64,000 nucleotides of DNA from Rhizobium sp. (GTDB lineage Bacteria; Pseudomonadota; Alphaproteobacteria; Rhizobiales; Rhizobiaceae). Below are positions 49,237-58,739 of the stretch, piece after piece (the first letter of the stretch is position 1; each line of letters starts with the position of its first letter). A program made the translations under genes and the position numbers. The DNA is taken from contig JAPZUE010000025.1 of NCBI GenBank assembly GCA_027533385.1, positions 1 to 64,000 on the forward strand, in the 5' to 3' direction. Below the pieces are notes generated by a model. That model ran no database searches. It saw only the letters and a list, made by a program, of their open reading frames with translations, and was not told the origin of the DNA.

Positions 49237-50328
49237 TCACGGCAGACGGAAATGCTTGGAGAGCTTCAGACCCTGCGCCTGATAGTTGGACCCCAGCCCC
49301 GTGCCGTAGAGGCCTTCCGGGCGCTCCTGCATGTGCTCGTAAACCAGGCGGCCGATGACCTGACCGTGCTCCAGGATGAAAGGCACTTCGTGGCTTCTAA
49401 CTTCCAGCACCGCACGGCTGCCCGAGCCGCCAGCGGCCGCATGGCCGAAGCCGGGGTCGAAGAAGCCGGCGTAATGCACACGAAATTCCCCGACGAGCGG
49501 GTCATAGGGCGTCATTTCGGCGGCGTAGAGCGGGGGAACGTGGACGGCTTCGTTGGAAACCAGGATGTAGAACTCGTCGGGATCCAGGATCAGCTCGCCG
49601 CGCCCTCGGCTGTAAAGCGGTTCCCAGAAGTCGAGGACGTCGTGGGCGGCCTTGCGATCGACATCGATGACCGATGTGTGGTGCTTGCCGCGATACCCGA
49701 TCAGACCGTCCGGCCCCGAGCCGGTCAGGTCTATGGAAAGCGCAATCCCACCGCCGGAAATGTTCGGCATGTCGCTTGCGACAAGCGTTTCGGCCTTGTG
49801 CAGGTCGAGCAGTTCGGCCTCGTTCAGGAGCGCGTGGCCGACGCGGAAGCGGATCTGCGACAGGCGTGAACCGCGGCGCACGATGATCGGGAAGGTGCGC
49901 GGAGAGATCTCCAGATAAAGCTGGCCCTTGTAGCCGGCCGGCACCTTGTCGAATTCCTGGGCGTAGTCGACCATCACGCGGGTGAAAATATCCAACCGGC
50001 CCGTCGAGCTCTTCGGATTGGCGGAGGCCGAGATCTCTAAGGGAAGGTCCAGGCTCTCCATCAGCGGCACGATGTAGACGCAGCCCGTCTCGAGAACCGC
50101 CCCCTGCTCAAGGTCGATCTCGTGCAGCGTCAGTTTCTCAAGCTTGTCGGCAACAGTGCTGTTGCGACCCGGCATGAAGCTGGCGCGTACCCGCATCGCC
50201 TTGCCGCCCAGACGCAGGTCGAGGCTGGCCGGCTGGATCTGGTCCTTGTCGAGCATGGCCTCGCTTTTCAGCTGGCCCTGACCGAACAAGGCACCGATCG
50301 CGCGATCGGACAAAATCCCTGGCTTCAT
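49237..50328 (-). CDS. dcd: Double-domain dCTP deaminase (2'-deoxycytidine 5'-triphosphate deaminase)
   Basis: 363 residues, about twice the length of E. coli Dcd (193), as usual in rhizobia. Both halves show dUTPase/Dcd-fold beta patterns: SANPKSSTGRLDIFTRVMVDY in the first, SHEVPFILEHGQVIGRLVYEHM in the second, and QPASLDLRLG near the N-terminus. It deaminates dCTP to dUTP for thymidylate synthesis. ATG 50328 opens the conserved MKPGILSDRAI; the frame extends much further upstream but that is the antisense of metZ. Divergent from metZ. Confidence 0.9.
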   Translation of the reverse strand: MKPGILSDRAIGALFGQGQLKSEAMLDKDQIQPASLDLRLGGKAMRVRASFMPGRNSTVADKLEKLTLHEIDLEQGAVLETGCVYIVPLMESLDLPLEISASANPKSSTGRLDIFTRVMVDYAQEFDKVPAGYKGQLYLEISPRTFPIIVRRGSRLSQIRFRVGHALLNEAELLDLHKAETLVASDMPNISGGGIALSIDLTGSGPDGLIGYRGKHHTSVIDVDRKAAHDVLDFWEPLYSRGRGELILDPDEFYILVSNEAVHVPPLYAAEMTPYDPLVGEFRVHYAGFFDPGFGHAAAGGSGSRAVLEVRSHEVPFILEHGQVIGRLVYEHMQERPEGLYGTGLGSNYQAQGLKLSKHFRLP

Positions 50329-50377
50329 GGTGGCTTTCCCAATCCTGTTTGGGCTCGACAAAACCAAAGGCCACCAA

Positions 50378-50406
50378 TTGACGCAAGGCCTGCAAAGGCG
50401 TAATTG
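50378..50406 (+). promoter_or_regulatory. Candidate metZ promoter
   Basis: TTGACG (50378-50383), 17 bases, then TAATTG (50401-50406). The -35 matches five of six; the -10 is weak. Placement just before the riboswitch aptamer is right for metZ. Low confidence on the exact -10. Confidence 0.35.
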
Positions 50407-50415
50407 CAGCCTTAT

Positions 50416-50476
50416 CCCGTGGTGATTTGGCCGGTCGGCTTGCAGCCACGTTAAACAAGTGGCTAAATAGACCGGG
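50416..50476 (+). promoter_or_regulatory. SAM-II riboswitch upstream of metZ
   Basis: The sequence matches the alphaproteobacterial SAM-II (metA) aptamer closely, including GTGATTTGGCCGGTCGGC and GTTAAACAAG...GCTAAA. P1 forms from CGTGG (50418-50422) and CCACG (50446-50450). The pseudoknot P2 forms between CCGGTC (50431-50436) and GACCGG (50470-50475). S-adenosylmethionine binding stabilises P2. SAM-II elements control methionine and SAM genes in rhizobia, and here the element precedes O-succinylhomoserine sulfhydrylase. Confidence 0.93.
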
Positions 50477-50481
50477 TTCAT

Positions 50482-50513
50482 AAAACCGGTCCGTTCTCGC
50501 GACCGGTTTTTTT
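50482..50513 (+). terminator. SAM-controlled attenuator terminator before metZ
   Basis: AAAACCGGTC (50482-50491) and GACCGGTTTT (50501-50510) form a 10-bp stem with nine-base loop, running into T. The same CCGGTC can alternatively pair with GACCGG at 50470-50475, which the SAM-bound aptamer sequesters. The pairings are mutually exclusive, so SAM should favour termination. It ends 19 bases before the metZ ATG. Confidence 0.85.
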
Positions 50514-50532
50514 GTGTTCGAAAGGCACGTGC

Positions 50533-51711
50533 ATGAGCAAGAACTGGCGCCCGGCCACCCAACTCGTCCATGGCGGCACGCTGCGCTCTCCTTATGGGGA
50601 GACGTCGGAAGCGATTTTCCTCACCCAGGGCTTCGTCTATGAAAGCTCGGAAGCGGCTGAGGCCCGCTTCAAGGGCGAGAGCGAAGGCTATATCTACGCC
50701 CGCTACGGCAGCCCGACCAACGACATGTTCGAGCGCCGCATGTGCATGCTGGAGGGCGCCGAAGATGCCCGCGCCATGGCGTCGGGCATGGCTGCCGTCG
50801 CCGCTGCCGTGCTCTGCCAGGTCAAGGCCGGCGACCATATCGTCGCCGCGCGCGCGCTGTTCGGCTCCTGCCGTTACGTCGTTGAGACGCTTGCACCCCG
50901 CTATGGTGTGGAATGCACGCTGGTCGACGGTCGTGATCTCGCCAACTGGGAAGCGGCCATCCGTCCGAACACGAAGGTGATGTTCCTGGAAAGCCCGACC
51001 AACCCGACGCTCGAAGTGATCGACGTCGCCGGTGTCGCCAAGCTCGCAGATCAGATCGGCGCCAAGCTGATCGTCGACAACGTCTTTGCGACGCCCCTCT
51101 TCCAGAAGCCGCTGGAACTCGGTGCGCATGTCGTCGTCTATTCGGCGACCAAGCATATCGATGGCCAGGGCCGCTGCCTCGGTGGCGTGGTGCTCTCGTC
51201 GAAGGAATGGATCAACGAGAACCTGCATGACTATTTCCGCCATACCGGCCCTGCGATGTCACCGTTCAATGCCTGGACGCTGCTGAAGGGCATTGAGACG
51301 CTCCCGCTGCGCGTCAAGCAGCAGACGACGAGTGCAGCGGCTATCGCCGATTTCCTCGCGGAGCAGAACGCCGTTTCCAAGGTCATCTATCCCGGCCGCA
51401 AGGACCACCCGCAGGCCGATATCATCGCCAAGCAGATGACCGGTGGCTCGACGCTGGTATGCTTTGAGCTGAAGGGCGGCAAGGAAGCGGCCTTCAAGCT
51501 GCAGAACGCTTTGGAGATCGTGAAGATCTCCAACAATCTTGGCGACGCCAAAAGCCTGATCACGCATCCGGCGACCACGACCCACAAGAACCTGACCGAC
51601 GAGGCGCGTGCCGAGCTCGGCATCTCTGGTGGAACTGTGCGCTTCTCCTGCGGCATCGAGGATACCCAGGACCTCCTTGAGGACTTCGCACGCGCGCTGA
51701 AAGCCGTCTGA
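50533..51711 (+). CDS. metZ: O-succinylhomoserine sulfhydrylase
   Basis: 392 residues from ATG 50533, the conserved MSKNWRPATQLVHGG start. Cys/Met-metabolism PLP enzyme: RYGSPTNDMFERRMCMLEGAEDARAMASGMAA segments, VDNVFATPLFQKPLELGAHVVVYSATKHIDGQGR with PLP lysine in SATKH, and the C-terminal FSCGIED. It makes homocysteine from O-succinylhomoserine and sulfide, the direct sulfhydrylation route to methionine. It is controlled by the SAM-II attenuator immediately upstream and followed by apaG. Confidence 0.95.
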   Translation: MSKNWRPATQLVHGGTLRSPYGETSEAIFLTQGFVYESSEAAEARFKGESEGYIYARYGSPTNDMFERRMCMLEGAEDARAMASGMAAVAAAVLCQVKAGDHIVAARALFGSCRYVVETLAPRYGVECTLVDGRDLANWEAAIRPNTKVMFLESPTNPTLEVIDVAGVAKLADQIGAKLIVDNVFATPLFQKPLELGAHVVVYSATKHIDGQGRCLGGVVLSSKEWINENLHDYFRHTGPAMSPFNAWTLLKGIETLPLRVKQQTTSAAAIADFLAEQNAVSKVIYPGRKDHPQADIIAKQMTGGSTLVCFELKGGKEAAFKLQNALEIVKISNNLGDAKSLITHPATTTHKNLTDEARAELGISGGTVRFSCGIEDTQDLLEDFARALKAV

Positions 51712-51901
51712 GGTCATCGATCGGATCGTTCATGCAAAAATTTCAGCCGCGGGGAGCATCGCGGCTGAGCAATTGACCTTGACGTGATCAGTTGCGTCGT
51801 TATCCCTTGAAAAGGCATGGTGTTTGTGTGTCGCCCTTGCTGCCGCCACAATGAACGCCATTTCTATCGGCATCGAAGGCAAGCTTTCTCAGGGTCAATT
51901 C

Positions 51902-52294
51902 ATGTATCGCGCACTGACACGGGACATAGAGGTTCAAGTCGAACCTTACTATCTCGAGGAACAGTCGGACCCCGATGACAGCCGTTATGTCTGGGGCTAC
52001 CGGATCGTTATATCCAACCATTCTGCCAGGCCTGTCCGGCTGACCCACCGCTACTGGCATATCACCGACCAGAATGGTCAGGTTGACGAAGTCAGCGGCC
52101 CGGGCGTCGTTGGCGAACAGCCGCGCCTCGATCCCGGCGATACCTACGAGTATTCCTCCGGATGCCCGCTGGATACGCCGTCGGGCATGATGTACGGAAC
52201 CTATCGAATGGAAACCGACGACGGCGAAAGCTTTGACGTCGAAATCCCCGCCTTCTCCCTCGACAGTCCCGGCATGGTTCGCACGCTGAACTGA
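51902..52294 (+). CDS. apaG: ApaG domain protein
   Basis: 130 residues. All-beta FN3-like fold with [26 protein letters not shown] (about 33-58), [25 protein letters not shown] and [20 protein letters not shown], which define ApaG. It was linked to Co2+/Mg2+ resistance, but the biochemical role is unsettled. The start is ATG 51902, where family similarity begins ([18 protein letters not shown]); the ribosome site is weak. Confidence 0.93.
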   Translation: MYRALTRDIEVQVEPYYLEEQSDPDDSRYVWGYRIVISNHSARPVRLTHRYWHITDQNGQVDEVSGPGVVGEQPRLDPGDTYEYSSGCPLDTPSGMMYGTYRMETDDGESFDVEIPAFSLDSPGMVRTLN

Positions 52295-52373
52295 TGCTTT
52301 GCAGTTGAGTTGACCTGCGCCAGCCGCTATCTGGAGGCATCTTCACCGACGCCCACCAAAGGTCATACCCGGC

Positions 52374-53306
52374 ATGAGCATTACCCATCTCGTCACCCAT
52401 AGTGGCGGCTTCCATGCCGACGAATTGCTGTCGACCGTCATTCTCTCGCGGCTCTATCCGGACGCTGAGATCGTGCGCAGCCGCGCGCCGGAGTGGATCA
52501 CGGCTGCACCCGAGCGGATCATCTACGACGTCGGCGGCGCCTATGACGCCTCGGCACAGATCTTCGACCACCATCAGCGCGGCGCGCCCCTGCGCGACGA
52601 CGGACAGCCCTATAGTTCGTTCGGGCTCGTGTGGAAGCATTACGGGCGTGACTATCTGACGGCCAGCGGCGTTCCGGCGGAGCATGTGGCGGCAATCCAC
52701 CAGAGCTTCGACCAGAAATTCGTGCTGCCGGTTGATCTCATGGACAATGGAGCGCTCAGCCCAGCTACCGCAGGACCCCTCGCGGATCTCACCCTGCCGA
52801 GCCTGCTTGAAACATTGAAACCTGTGTTTGACGACAAGGCACCGGGCGCCGACAATCGCGGCTTTAACGCGGCCCTGTCGATCGCGAGGGCCGTCGTGGA
52901 GGCCGCCATCCGGCAGCGCGCGGCTAAGCTTCGGGCGGAGGCCATGGTTCTCGACGCGATCGCCGCAACCGGTGCCGGCCATGTGCTTGAGCTGCCGATG
53001 GGCATGCCGTTTCGTCCCGCGATCATCAAGGCTGGCGCCGACCATCTGCTGTTCGTGGTTCACCCGCGCGACAAGGACTGGTGCATCACCGGCATTCGCA
53101 AGGTGGAAGACAGTTTCGAGCAGCGTGCGGATCTACCCGCGGCCTGGGCGGGTCTGAGCAATGGCGATCTGGAGGCCGTCTGCGGGGTAAAGGGCGCGAG
53201 CTTCTGCCATAACGGCCGTTTCATCGCCGCTGCGACGTCGCGCGACGCGATCCTGGCCATGGCCGAAATAGCGGTCGCCGAGGCTCTTTCAATCCAAAAA
53301 GCTTAA
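52374..53306 (+). CDS. MYG1-family (UPF0160) DHH-like exonuclease-type protein
   Basis: 310 residues. THSGGFHADELLSTVIL (about 8-24), DVGG near residue 52 and FDHHQRG (about 64-70) are the metal-binding motifs of the MYG1/DHH phosphoesterase group. The eukaryotic homologue is a 3'-5' RNA exonuclease; the bacterial protein's substrate is unproven. The gene stands alone between apaG and a converging GGDEF/EAL gene. Confidence 0.85.
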   Translation: MSITHLVTHSGGFHADELLSTVILSRLYPDAEIVRSRAPEWITAAPERIIYDVGGAYDASAQIFDHHQRGAPLRDDGQPYSSFGLVWKHYGRDYLTASGVPAEHVAAIHQSFDQKFVLPVDLMDNGALSPATAGPLADLTLPSLLETLKPVFDDKAPGADNRGFNAALSIARAVVEAAIRQRAAKLRAEAMVLDAIAATGAGHVLELPMGMPFRPAIIKAGADHLLFVVHPRDKDWCITGIRKVEDSFEQRADLPAAWAGLSNGDLEAVCGVKGASFCHNGRFIAAATSRDAILAMAEIAVAEALSIQKA

Positions 53307-53337
53307 AGCCGTTCATTTCTAAATGGAATGAACGGCT
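53307..53337. terminator. Bidirectional hairpin between MYG1 and GGDEF/EAL genes
   Basis: AGCCGTTCATT (53307-53317) and AATGAACGGCT (53327-53337) form an 11-bp stem with a nine-base loop, directly after the MYG1 stop and 18 bases past the minus-strand gene's stop. On the minus strand it leads into TTTAAGCTTTTT; on the plus strand there is no U tract, so it best serves the minus-strand gene. Confidence 0.6.
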
Positions 53338-53355
53338 CTATGCAGGCGCGTGCAG

Positions 53356-55320
53356 TCAGGCGGCGCTCGCGGCGTTGTCCGGCCCCTCTTCGTCCAGCAG
53401 CCGGGCCAGCACGTCGCGCTGCGACATCGGCTTGCCGAAGAGGTAGCCCTGGATCAGAGGCGGCGAGAGAGGCGAGAGGATCTCCATCTCGGCTTCCGTC
53501 TCGACACCTTCCAGCACGCATTTGAGGCCGAGATTGCGGCACAGCGTGATGACGCCAGCGACGATTTCCCGTGAAGTCGGGCTCGCTGCGACCTTGCGCA
53601 CGAAGCTCTTATCGATCTTGACCTTGTCGAGCGGCAATTGGTCGATGTATTCAAAGCTTGAATACCCCGAACCGAAATCATCGAGGGCGATCTTGAAGCC
53701 TGCGGATGAAAGATCTTCGAGCAGAACGCGGGAGGCCGCGATGTCCTTCATCACGGCGGTCTCCGTGATCTCGAACTCGATGCGGGAAGGCGCGATCCCG
53801 CGACGGGCAACGTCTGCGACCAGCGAGAAGATGAAGGCGCGGTCCGCCAGGTCCTGAGCCGAGAGGTTGAAGGAAACGGTGATGTCGCTCGGCCATAGCT
53901 CGATTGCGTCGAGCGCCTTGGCAAACAGGATACGGGTGACGCTCTGAATGAGCCCTGCTCTTTCCGCCGCGCGGATGAACTGGTCGGGACGCACGGGACC
54001 CAAGGTTGGGCTTTGCCAGCGGGCCAGCGCCTCGAAGCTCACGACCCTGTCGCGGGCCATATCCTTTTGCGGCTGGAACAGCAGATAGAGCTCGTCCTCC
54101 AACTTAGCCTCGCGCAACGCTCGCTCGAGGGAAAGGGTCTCGCGCATTTCGAGATCCTGGGCCTCGTCAAAGATGATCGTCTGACGCCGGGCAAACTGCT
54201 TGCCGCGATAGAGGGCAAAATCAGCCTTCTCGTAGATCTTGCGGGCGTCCTCCGCCATCGAGGGAAAATGGGCAAAACCGATCGTGTCCCCGATCTGGAG
54301 ACGCAGCGGCGAAAGGTCGTAGGGTTTGCTGATATCCGCGATCACCGAGCTGCCGAAAGTTTCGATCTGGTCAGCCTCGGCTGCACCGACAATGAGGATT
54401 GCGAATTCGTCGCCGCCAATGCGGCCGATCTGGACGCCCTGCATCTCCCGGCGTTCAAGTCGTTCCACGACCTCACACAGAAGCTGGTCACCGACGGCGT
54501 GGCCGTAGAGGTCATTGATCGACTTGAAACCGTCGAGATCAAGGATCCCTATCCAGAACGGGGTCTTGTCTTCCACCAGAGCTTCGATGCGGGAAAAAAT
54601 CGAGCGCCGATTGGCTATGCCCGTCAGGCTGTCGCGCGATGCCAGCTGGTCTGCCAGGAGGCGAGCATCAATCTGGCGCATGATCGCCTTGCGCAAAAGG
54701 CTCGCCATTCCAAAGGCTGCAAACGACGTCGCAAGGCCGATGAACACAAACTGGTTGGCGACCTCCGGCGAGGCCTGAGACGAGAACCAGAACAGACTGC
54801 CGATCGAGAGGATAACGCTCGCGAGCGTTGCCCTTAACGTGACGCCGGTCGTGGAGAAAACCACCGCCATCAAGACGAAGTAGATGAGCTTCTGCTCTTC
54901 GAAATGCAGTAGCATGTAGGCCAGCACGTTCGAATACATCAGAAGGTTGGTGAGAAATCCGACGGCCTCCAGCCGCAGGAGGGAGGTCTTTCCAGCGGGC
55001 AGCAATACCCAGCGGAAGACCGTGTAAAGCACCGCAGTCAGCAGGCTGATCCCTGCCAAGATTACCAGATCGCTACCGCTCTCGTCGCGCCAGTGCAGCC
55101 AGGTGACCAGGTAATAATAGGCGGCGCCGGGCAGAAGAAAGCCGCGCACGATCGGCCTGTAGGCATCGGCCATCGCCCGTCTACGGGTGACACTGGTCCA
55201 CAACAGGTACTGGCGCTTCAGAGCTCCGCCGAGTGCAATGAAGGGCCGAGAATATGATCCGGCCCGTTGTTGGGAAGCGGCTGCCCGATCGGGTTTAGCC
55301 GCATCTTGTGACACACGCAT
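53356..55320 (-). CDS. Membrane GGDEF-EAL c-di-GMP turnover protein
   Basis: 654 residues. About five N-terminal TM helices (about 55-225), then GGDEF (about 235-395) with an intact RIGGDEF active site, then EAL (about 410-645) with FEALARWQ, LDDFGSGYSSFEY and EGVETEAE metal and catalytic motifs. Both sites look functional, so it could make and degrade c-di-GMP or be switched by input. ATG 55320 has GGGGAC nine bases upstream. A c-di-GMP-type glycosyltransferase lies 7 kb away in the same window. Confidence 0.87.
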   Translation of the reverse strand: MRVSQDAAKPDRAAASQQRAGSYSRPFIALGGALKRQYLLWTSVTRRRAMADAYRPIVRGFLLPGAAYYYLVTWLHWRDESGSDLVILAGISLLTAVLYTVFRWVLLPAGKTSLLRLEAVGFLTNLLMYSNVLAYMLLHFEEQKLIYFVLMAVVFSTTGVTLRATLASVILSIGSLFWFSSQASPEVANQFVFIGLATSFAAFGMASLLRKAIMRQIDARLLADQLASRDSLTGIANRRSIFSRIEALVEDKTPFWIGILDLDGFKSINDLYGHAVGDQLLCEVVERLERREMQGVQIGRIGGDEFAILIVGAAEADQIETFGSSVIADISKPYDLSPLRLQIGDTIGFAHFPSMAEDARKIYEKADFALYRGKQFARRQTIIFDEAQDLEMRETLSLERALREAKLEDELYLLFQPQKDMARDRVVSFEALARWQSPTLGPVRPDQFIRAAERAGLIQSVTRILFAKALDAIELWPSDITVSFNLSAQDLADRAFIFSLVADVARRGIAPSRIEFEITETAVMKDIAASRVLLEDLSSAGFKIALDDFGSGYSSFEYIDQLPLDKVKIDKSFVRKVAASPTSREIVAGVITLCRNLGLKCVLEGVETEAEMEILSPLSPPLIQGYLFGKPMSQRDVLARLLDEEGPDNAASAA

Positions 55321-55483
55321 TCAAAATGTCCCCGAAGCGGTTCACAGCACTCTAGGAAACATTCATTTAGAATAGCTGAATAGCTCGATTGCAATGCAAT
55401 GCATACTATTCCGGCGCCGGATCATCACCCGACTTGCGTCGCCTGAGGGCCAGACACCCGGCCCTCAGGACAGCAGAACAGGC

Positions 55484-56473
55484 TCAAACCGCAACGAGCT
55501 CGTCCGGGCCGAATTCGTATTCCGTCGAGCAGAATTCACAGGTCACGGTGATCTTGCCGTCCTCAGAGCTCGCCTCGATTTCTTCGGCCGAGAAGCCCTG
55601 GAGAACGCCCTTGAGCCTTTCGCGGGAGCAGCTGCAGCGATCATACACCGTCTGCGGCTCATAGGCGCGCACACCGCGCTCGTGGAAGAGACGGAACAGC
55701 AACCGTTCGATACCCACCTGTGGATCGGTGAGTTCGTCGGCATCAATCGTCTCGACCAGCATGCGGGCTTCATCCCAGGCATCGTCGCCATGCAGATCTG
55801 AATCCCGATCGTCGCCGTCGCCGCCGTGCAAATCCGGCTGGCGCATGCGCTCCGGAGCCTCGGGCAGGAACTGGGCGATCAGGCCGCCTGCGCGCCAGGT
55901 GCGACGCGGCTTGCCCTCGGCATCGCGGTCGAAGAGCTCGGCAGCACCCAGGCGCACACGCGTCGGGATCTGTTCCGACTGGCGGAAGTAGACACCGGCG
56001 ATGTCTTCGAGCGATGTTCCGTCGAGCGGGACGATGCCCTGGTAAGGCTGCATGAAGGAGCCCTGGTCGATGGTGAAGGCAAGCACGCCCTCGCCAAGAA
56101 GCTCTTCCGGCGAGGCACGGCCGGCGGCGACGGCGTCAGCCACGGCCTGCTCGTCGAAGCGGGCGTAGGCGCGCACGTTTTCCGGCGTGGAGAAGTCGGC
56201 GACAAGCAGGTCGACGGGGCCATTGCCCTTGGTCTGAACCGTGAACTTGCCTTCGAACTTCAGCGAGGTGCCGATCAGCACGGTCAAGACAATGGCTTCA
56301 GCCAGAAGCCGCGCCACAGGCGCAGGATAGGCGTGGCGTTCGAGGATGGTGTTGATCAGCGGGCCGAGCTGGACGGCACGGCCGCGGACATCGAGGCCCT
56401 CCACCTGGAAAGGAACCACGCGATCATCGCCGGCGAAACCGAATTCGCCGAGTTCTACTTGTCTCGTCGACAT
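55484..56473 (-). CDS. hslO: Redox-regulated chaperone Hsp33
   Basis: 329 residues. The C-terminal zinc/redox switch is intact: CSC in YDRCSCSRER and CEFC (CEFCSTEYEFG). The N-terminal folding domain and linker are normal except for an acidic Gly/Asp/His-rich insert (DLHGGDGDDRDSDLHGDD, about residue 215-232). Under oxidation and heat, disulfide formation activates the holdase. Third in the argD-argF-hslO order common in Rhizobiaceae; 122 bases from argF, so possibly its own promoter. Confidence 0.94.
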   Translation of the reverse strand: MSTRQVELGEFGFAGDDRVVPFQVEGLDVRGRAVQLGPLINTILERHAYPAPVARLLAEAIVLTVLIGTSLKFEGKFTVQTKGNGPVDLLVADFSTPENVRAYARFDEQAVADAVAAGRASPEELLGEGVLAFTIDQGSFMQPYQGIVPLDGTSLEDIAGVYFRQSEQIPTRVRLGAAELFDRDAEGKPRRTWRAGGLIAQFLPEAPERMRQPDLHGGDGDDRDSDLHGDDAWDEARMLVETIDADELTDPQVGIERLLFRLFHERGVRAYEPQTVYDRCSCSRERLKGVLQGFSAEEIEASSEDGKITVTCEFCSTEYEFGPDELVAV

Positions 56474-56595
56474 GAATGTACTCCCGGCACATAAAGCGCC
56501 ATATGCTGGGCCCGAGCGGCCCGATCAGAAAGGGCACAGATGGGATCACCTGCGCGAAACGTCAAGTCGACCGGCAGGCGGCCCAAAATCCGATC

Positions 56596-57513
56596 TCAGA
56601 TGGCGCCGAGGCACCAGGCGAGGATAGACTTTTGCGCGTGCAGGCGGTTCTCCGCCTCGTCGAAGACCACAGACTGCGCGCCGTCGATGACCTCGTCGGT
56701 CACTTCTTCGCCGCGATGGGCCGGCAGGCAATGCAGGAACAACGCCTCGTCCTTCGCCTTGCTCATCAGTTCAGCATTGACCTGGAACGGCTGGAAGACG
56801 TTGTGGCCGCGCGCCTTGTGCTCCTGATTCATCGAGACCCAGGTGTCGGTGATCACGGCGTCCGCGCCGGCAACTGCTCGATCGGCATCATGGCAGAGCA
56901 TGATGTCACCGCCATTGTTGCGCGCCCAGTTCAGGATCTTGTCGTCCGGCTCGGAGCCGAGCGGCACGGCCATGTTCATGCGGTAGCCGAACCGGGCCGC
57001 GCCCTCGACCAGGGAATGCAGAACATTGTTGCCATCGCCGGTCCAGGCGAGCGTCTTGCCCGCCACGGAGCCACGATGCTCCTCGATCGTCATGATGTCG
57101 GCCATGATCTGGCAGGGATGCGTCATATCCGTCAGCGCATTGATTACGGGTACCGTCGCATGCTCTGCCATTTCCAGCAGGCGGGCATGGTCAGTGGTCC
57201 GGATCATGATCGCATCGACGTAGCGGGACAGAACCTTCGCCGTATCACCGATGGTTTCCGCACGGCCGAGCTGCATCTCGGTTCCCGACAGGAACAGCGT
57301 TTCGCCGCCCAGCTGGCGCATGCCGACATCGAAGGAAACGCGGGTGCGGGTGGACGGCTTCTCGAAGATCATGGCGAGCATCTTGCCGGCCAGAGGCTTG
57401 TCCGCCGTGCCGGCCTTCGTTGCCTGCTTGCGGGTCTTCGCGTCTTCGAGAATGCCGCGCAGGTCCTCTGCCGTGACTGCGGAGAGATCGAGAAAATGCT
57501 TCGGAGATGCCAT
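56596..57513 (-). CDS. argF: Ornithine carbamoyltransferase
   Basis: 305 residues, full length. Carbamoyl-phosphate site STRTR (about 54-58), HPCQ (about 132-135) and ornithine-site [10 protein letters not shown] (about 262-271) are all present. It converts ornithine and carbamoyl phosphate to citrulline in arginine synthesis. Fourteen bases after argD stops, so co-transcribed. Confidence 0.95.
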   Translation of the reverse strand: MASPKHFLDLSAVTAEDLRGILEDAKTRKQATKAGTADKPLAGKMLAMIFEKPSTRTRVSFDVGMRQLGGETLFLSGTEMQLGRAETIGDTAKVLSRYVDAIMIRTTDHARLLEMAEHATVPVINALTDMTHPCQIMADIMTIEEHRGSVAGKTLAWTGDGNNVLHSLVEGAARFGYRMNMAVPLGSEPDDKILNWARNNGGDIMLCHDADRAVAGADAVITDTWVSMNQEHKARGHNVFQPFQVNAELMSKAKDEALFLHCLPAHRGEEVTDEVIDGAQSVVFDEAENRLHAQKSILAWCLGAI

Positions 57514-57527
57514 GAATGGGTCCTGTG

Positions 57528-58730
57528 TTAGGCTGACGCAGCGACTGCGGCCTTGGCGCGGATATGCTCTGCGGCGTGTTCGATACGGGCCAAGCCGTCA
57601 CGCGCTTCCTCTGCCGTCACGGTCAGAGGCGGCAGGAGACGGATGACGTTGTCGCCGGCGGGAACGCCAAGCAGGTGCTCGTCGCGCATCGCCATCAAGA
57701 GTTCGGTGTTCGGAACCTTGGCCTTGATGCCGAGCATAAGGCCTTCGCCTCGCACTTCCTCGATCACATCCGGGAAGCGGTCCTGCAGCGACGCAAGGCC
57801 CTGGCGGAAGACAAGCGCCGTATCGCGCACGTTTTCAAGGAAGCCGTCGCCGAGAACAACGTCGAGAACGGCATTGCCAACGGCCATGGCCAGAGGATTG
57901 CCGCCATAGGTAGAGCCATGGGTGCCGGGCTTCATGCCATAGGCAGCTTCCTCGGTTGCCAGGCAGGCACCAAGCGGGAAGCCGCCGCCGATACCCTTGG
58001 CGACTGCCATCAGGTCCGGCGTGATGCCAGCCCATTCATGGGCGAAGAGCTTGCCCGTACGGCCAACGCCGCACTGGACTTCGTCGAGGATGAGCAACAG
58101 GCCATGCTCGTCGCAGAGATCACGCAAGGCACGCAGCATCTCGACCGGGATCGGACGGATACCGCCCTCCCCCTGCACCGGCTCGACCAGGATCGCAGCG
58201 GTCGCATCCGAAATTGCCGCCTTTACCGCATCAAGATCTCCGAAGGGGATCTGGTCGAAGCCGGGCGCCTTGGGGCCAAAGCCTTCGAGATACTTCTCCT
58301 GACCGCCGGCGGCGATCGTCGCGATGGTGCGGCCATGGAAGGCGCCTTCCATCGTGATGATGTGGAACTTCTCCGGATGCCCCTTGGCAAAGTGATAGCG
58401 ACGGGCGGTCTTGATCGCACATTCGAGGGCTTCCGCACCGGAATTGGTGAAGAAGACGCGATCGGCAAAGGTCACGTCGGTCAAACGCTTTGCCAGCACT
58501 TCCTGGCCCGGAACTTCATAGAGGTTCGAGAGGTGCCAGACCTTATCCGCCTGATCCTTCAAGGCACCGACGACATGGGGATGGCCATGACCGACGGAGG
58601 TGACTGCAACGCCCGCTGCGAAATCGAGATAACGATCGCCGCTCTCGGTCACGAGCCAGACGCCCTCGCCTCGCTCGAAACGCAGCGGCGCCCGATTGTA
58701 GGTCTGGTAGAGCGGCGTAGCTTCGGCCAT
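57528..58730 (-). CDS. argD: Acetylornithine aminotransferase
   Basis: 400 residues from ATG 58730, which has AAGGA upstream; GTG 58739 is a weaker alternative. Class III PLP enzyme: [50 protein letters not shown] and the PLP lysine in [14 protein letters not shown]. It makes N-acetylornithine, the step before ornithine release, and leads into argF. Confidence 0.94.
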   Translation of the reverse strand: MAEATPLYQTYNRAPLRFERGEGVWLVTESGDRYLDFAAGVAVTSVGHGHPHVVGALKDQADKVWHLSNLYEVPGQEVLAKRLTDVTFADRVFFTNSGAEALECAIKTARRYHFAKGHPEKFHIITMEGAFHGRTIATIAAGGQEKYLEGFGPKAPGFDQIPFGDLDAVKAAISDATAAILVEPVQGEGGIRPIPVEMLRALRDLCDEHGLLLILDEVQCGVGRTGKLFAHEWAGITPDLMAVAKGIGGGFPLGACLATEEAAYGMKPGTHGSTYGGNPLAMAVGNAVLDVVLGDGFLENVRDTALVFRQGLASLQDRFPDVIEEVRGEGLMLGIKAKVPNTELLMAMRDEHLLGVPAGDNVIRLLPPLTVTAEEARDGLARIEHAAEHIRAKAAVAASA

Positions 58731-58739
58731 GGCTGTCAC

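Noticed and set aside
50329..51243. Long open frame extending dcd upstream on the minus strand
   Set aside because: It is antisense to metZ, shows no Dcd similarity, and the conserved Dcd N-terminus starts at 50328.
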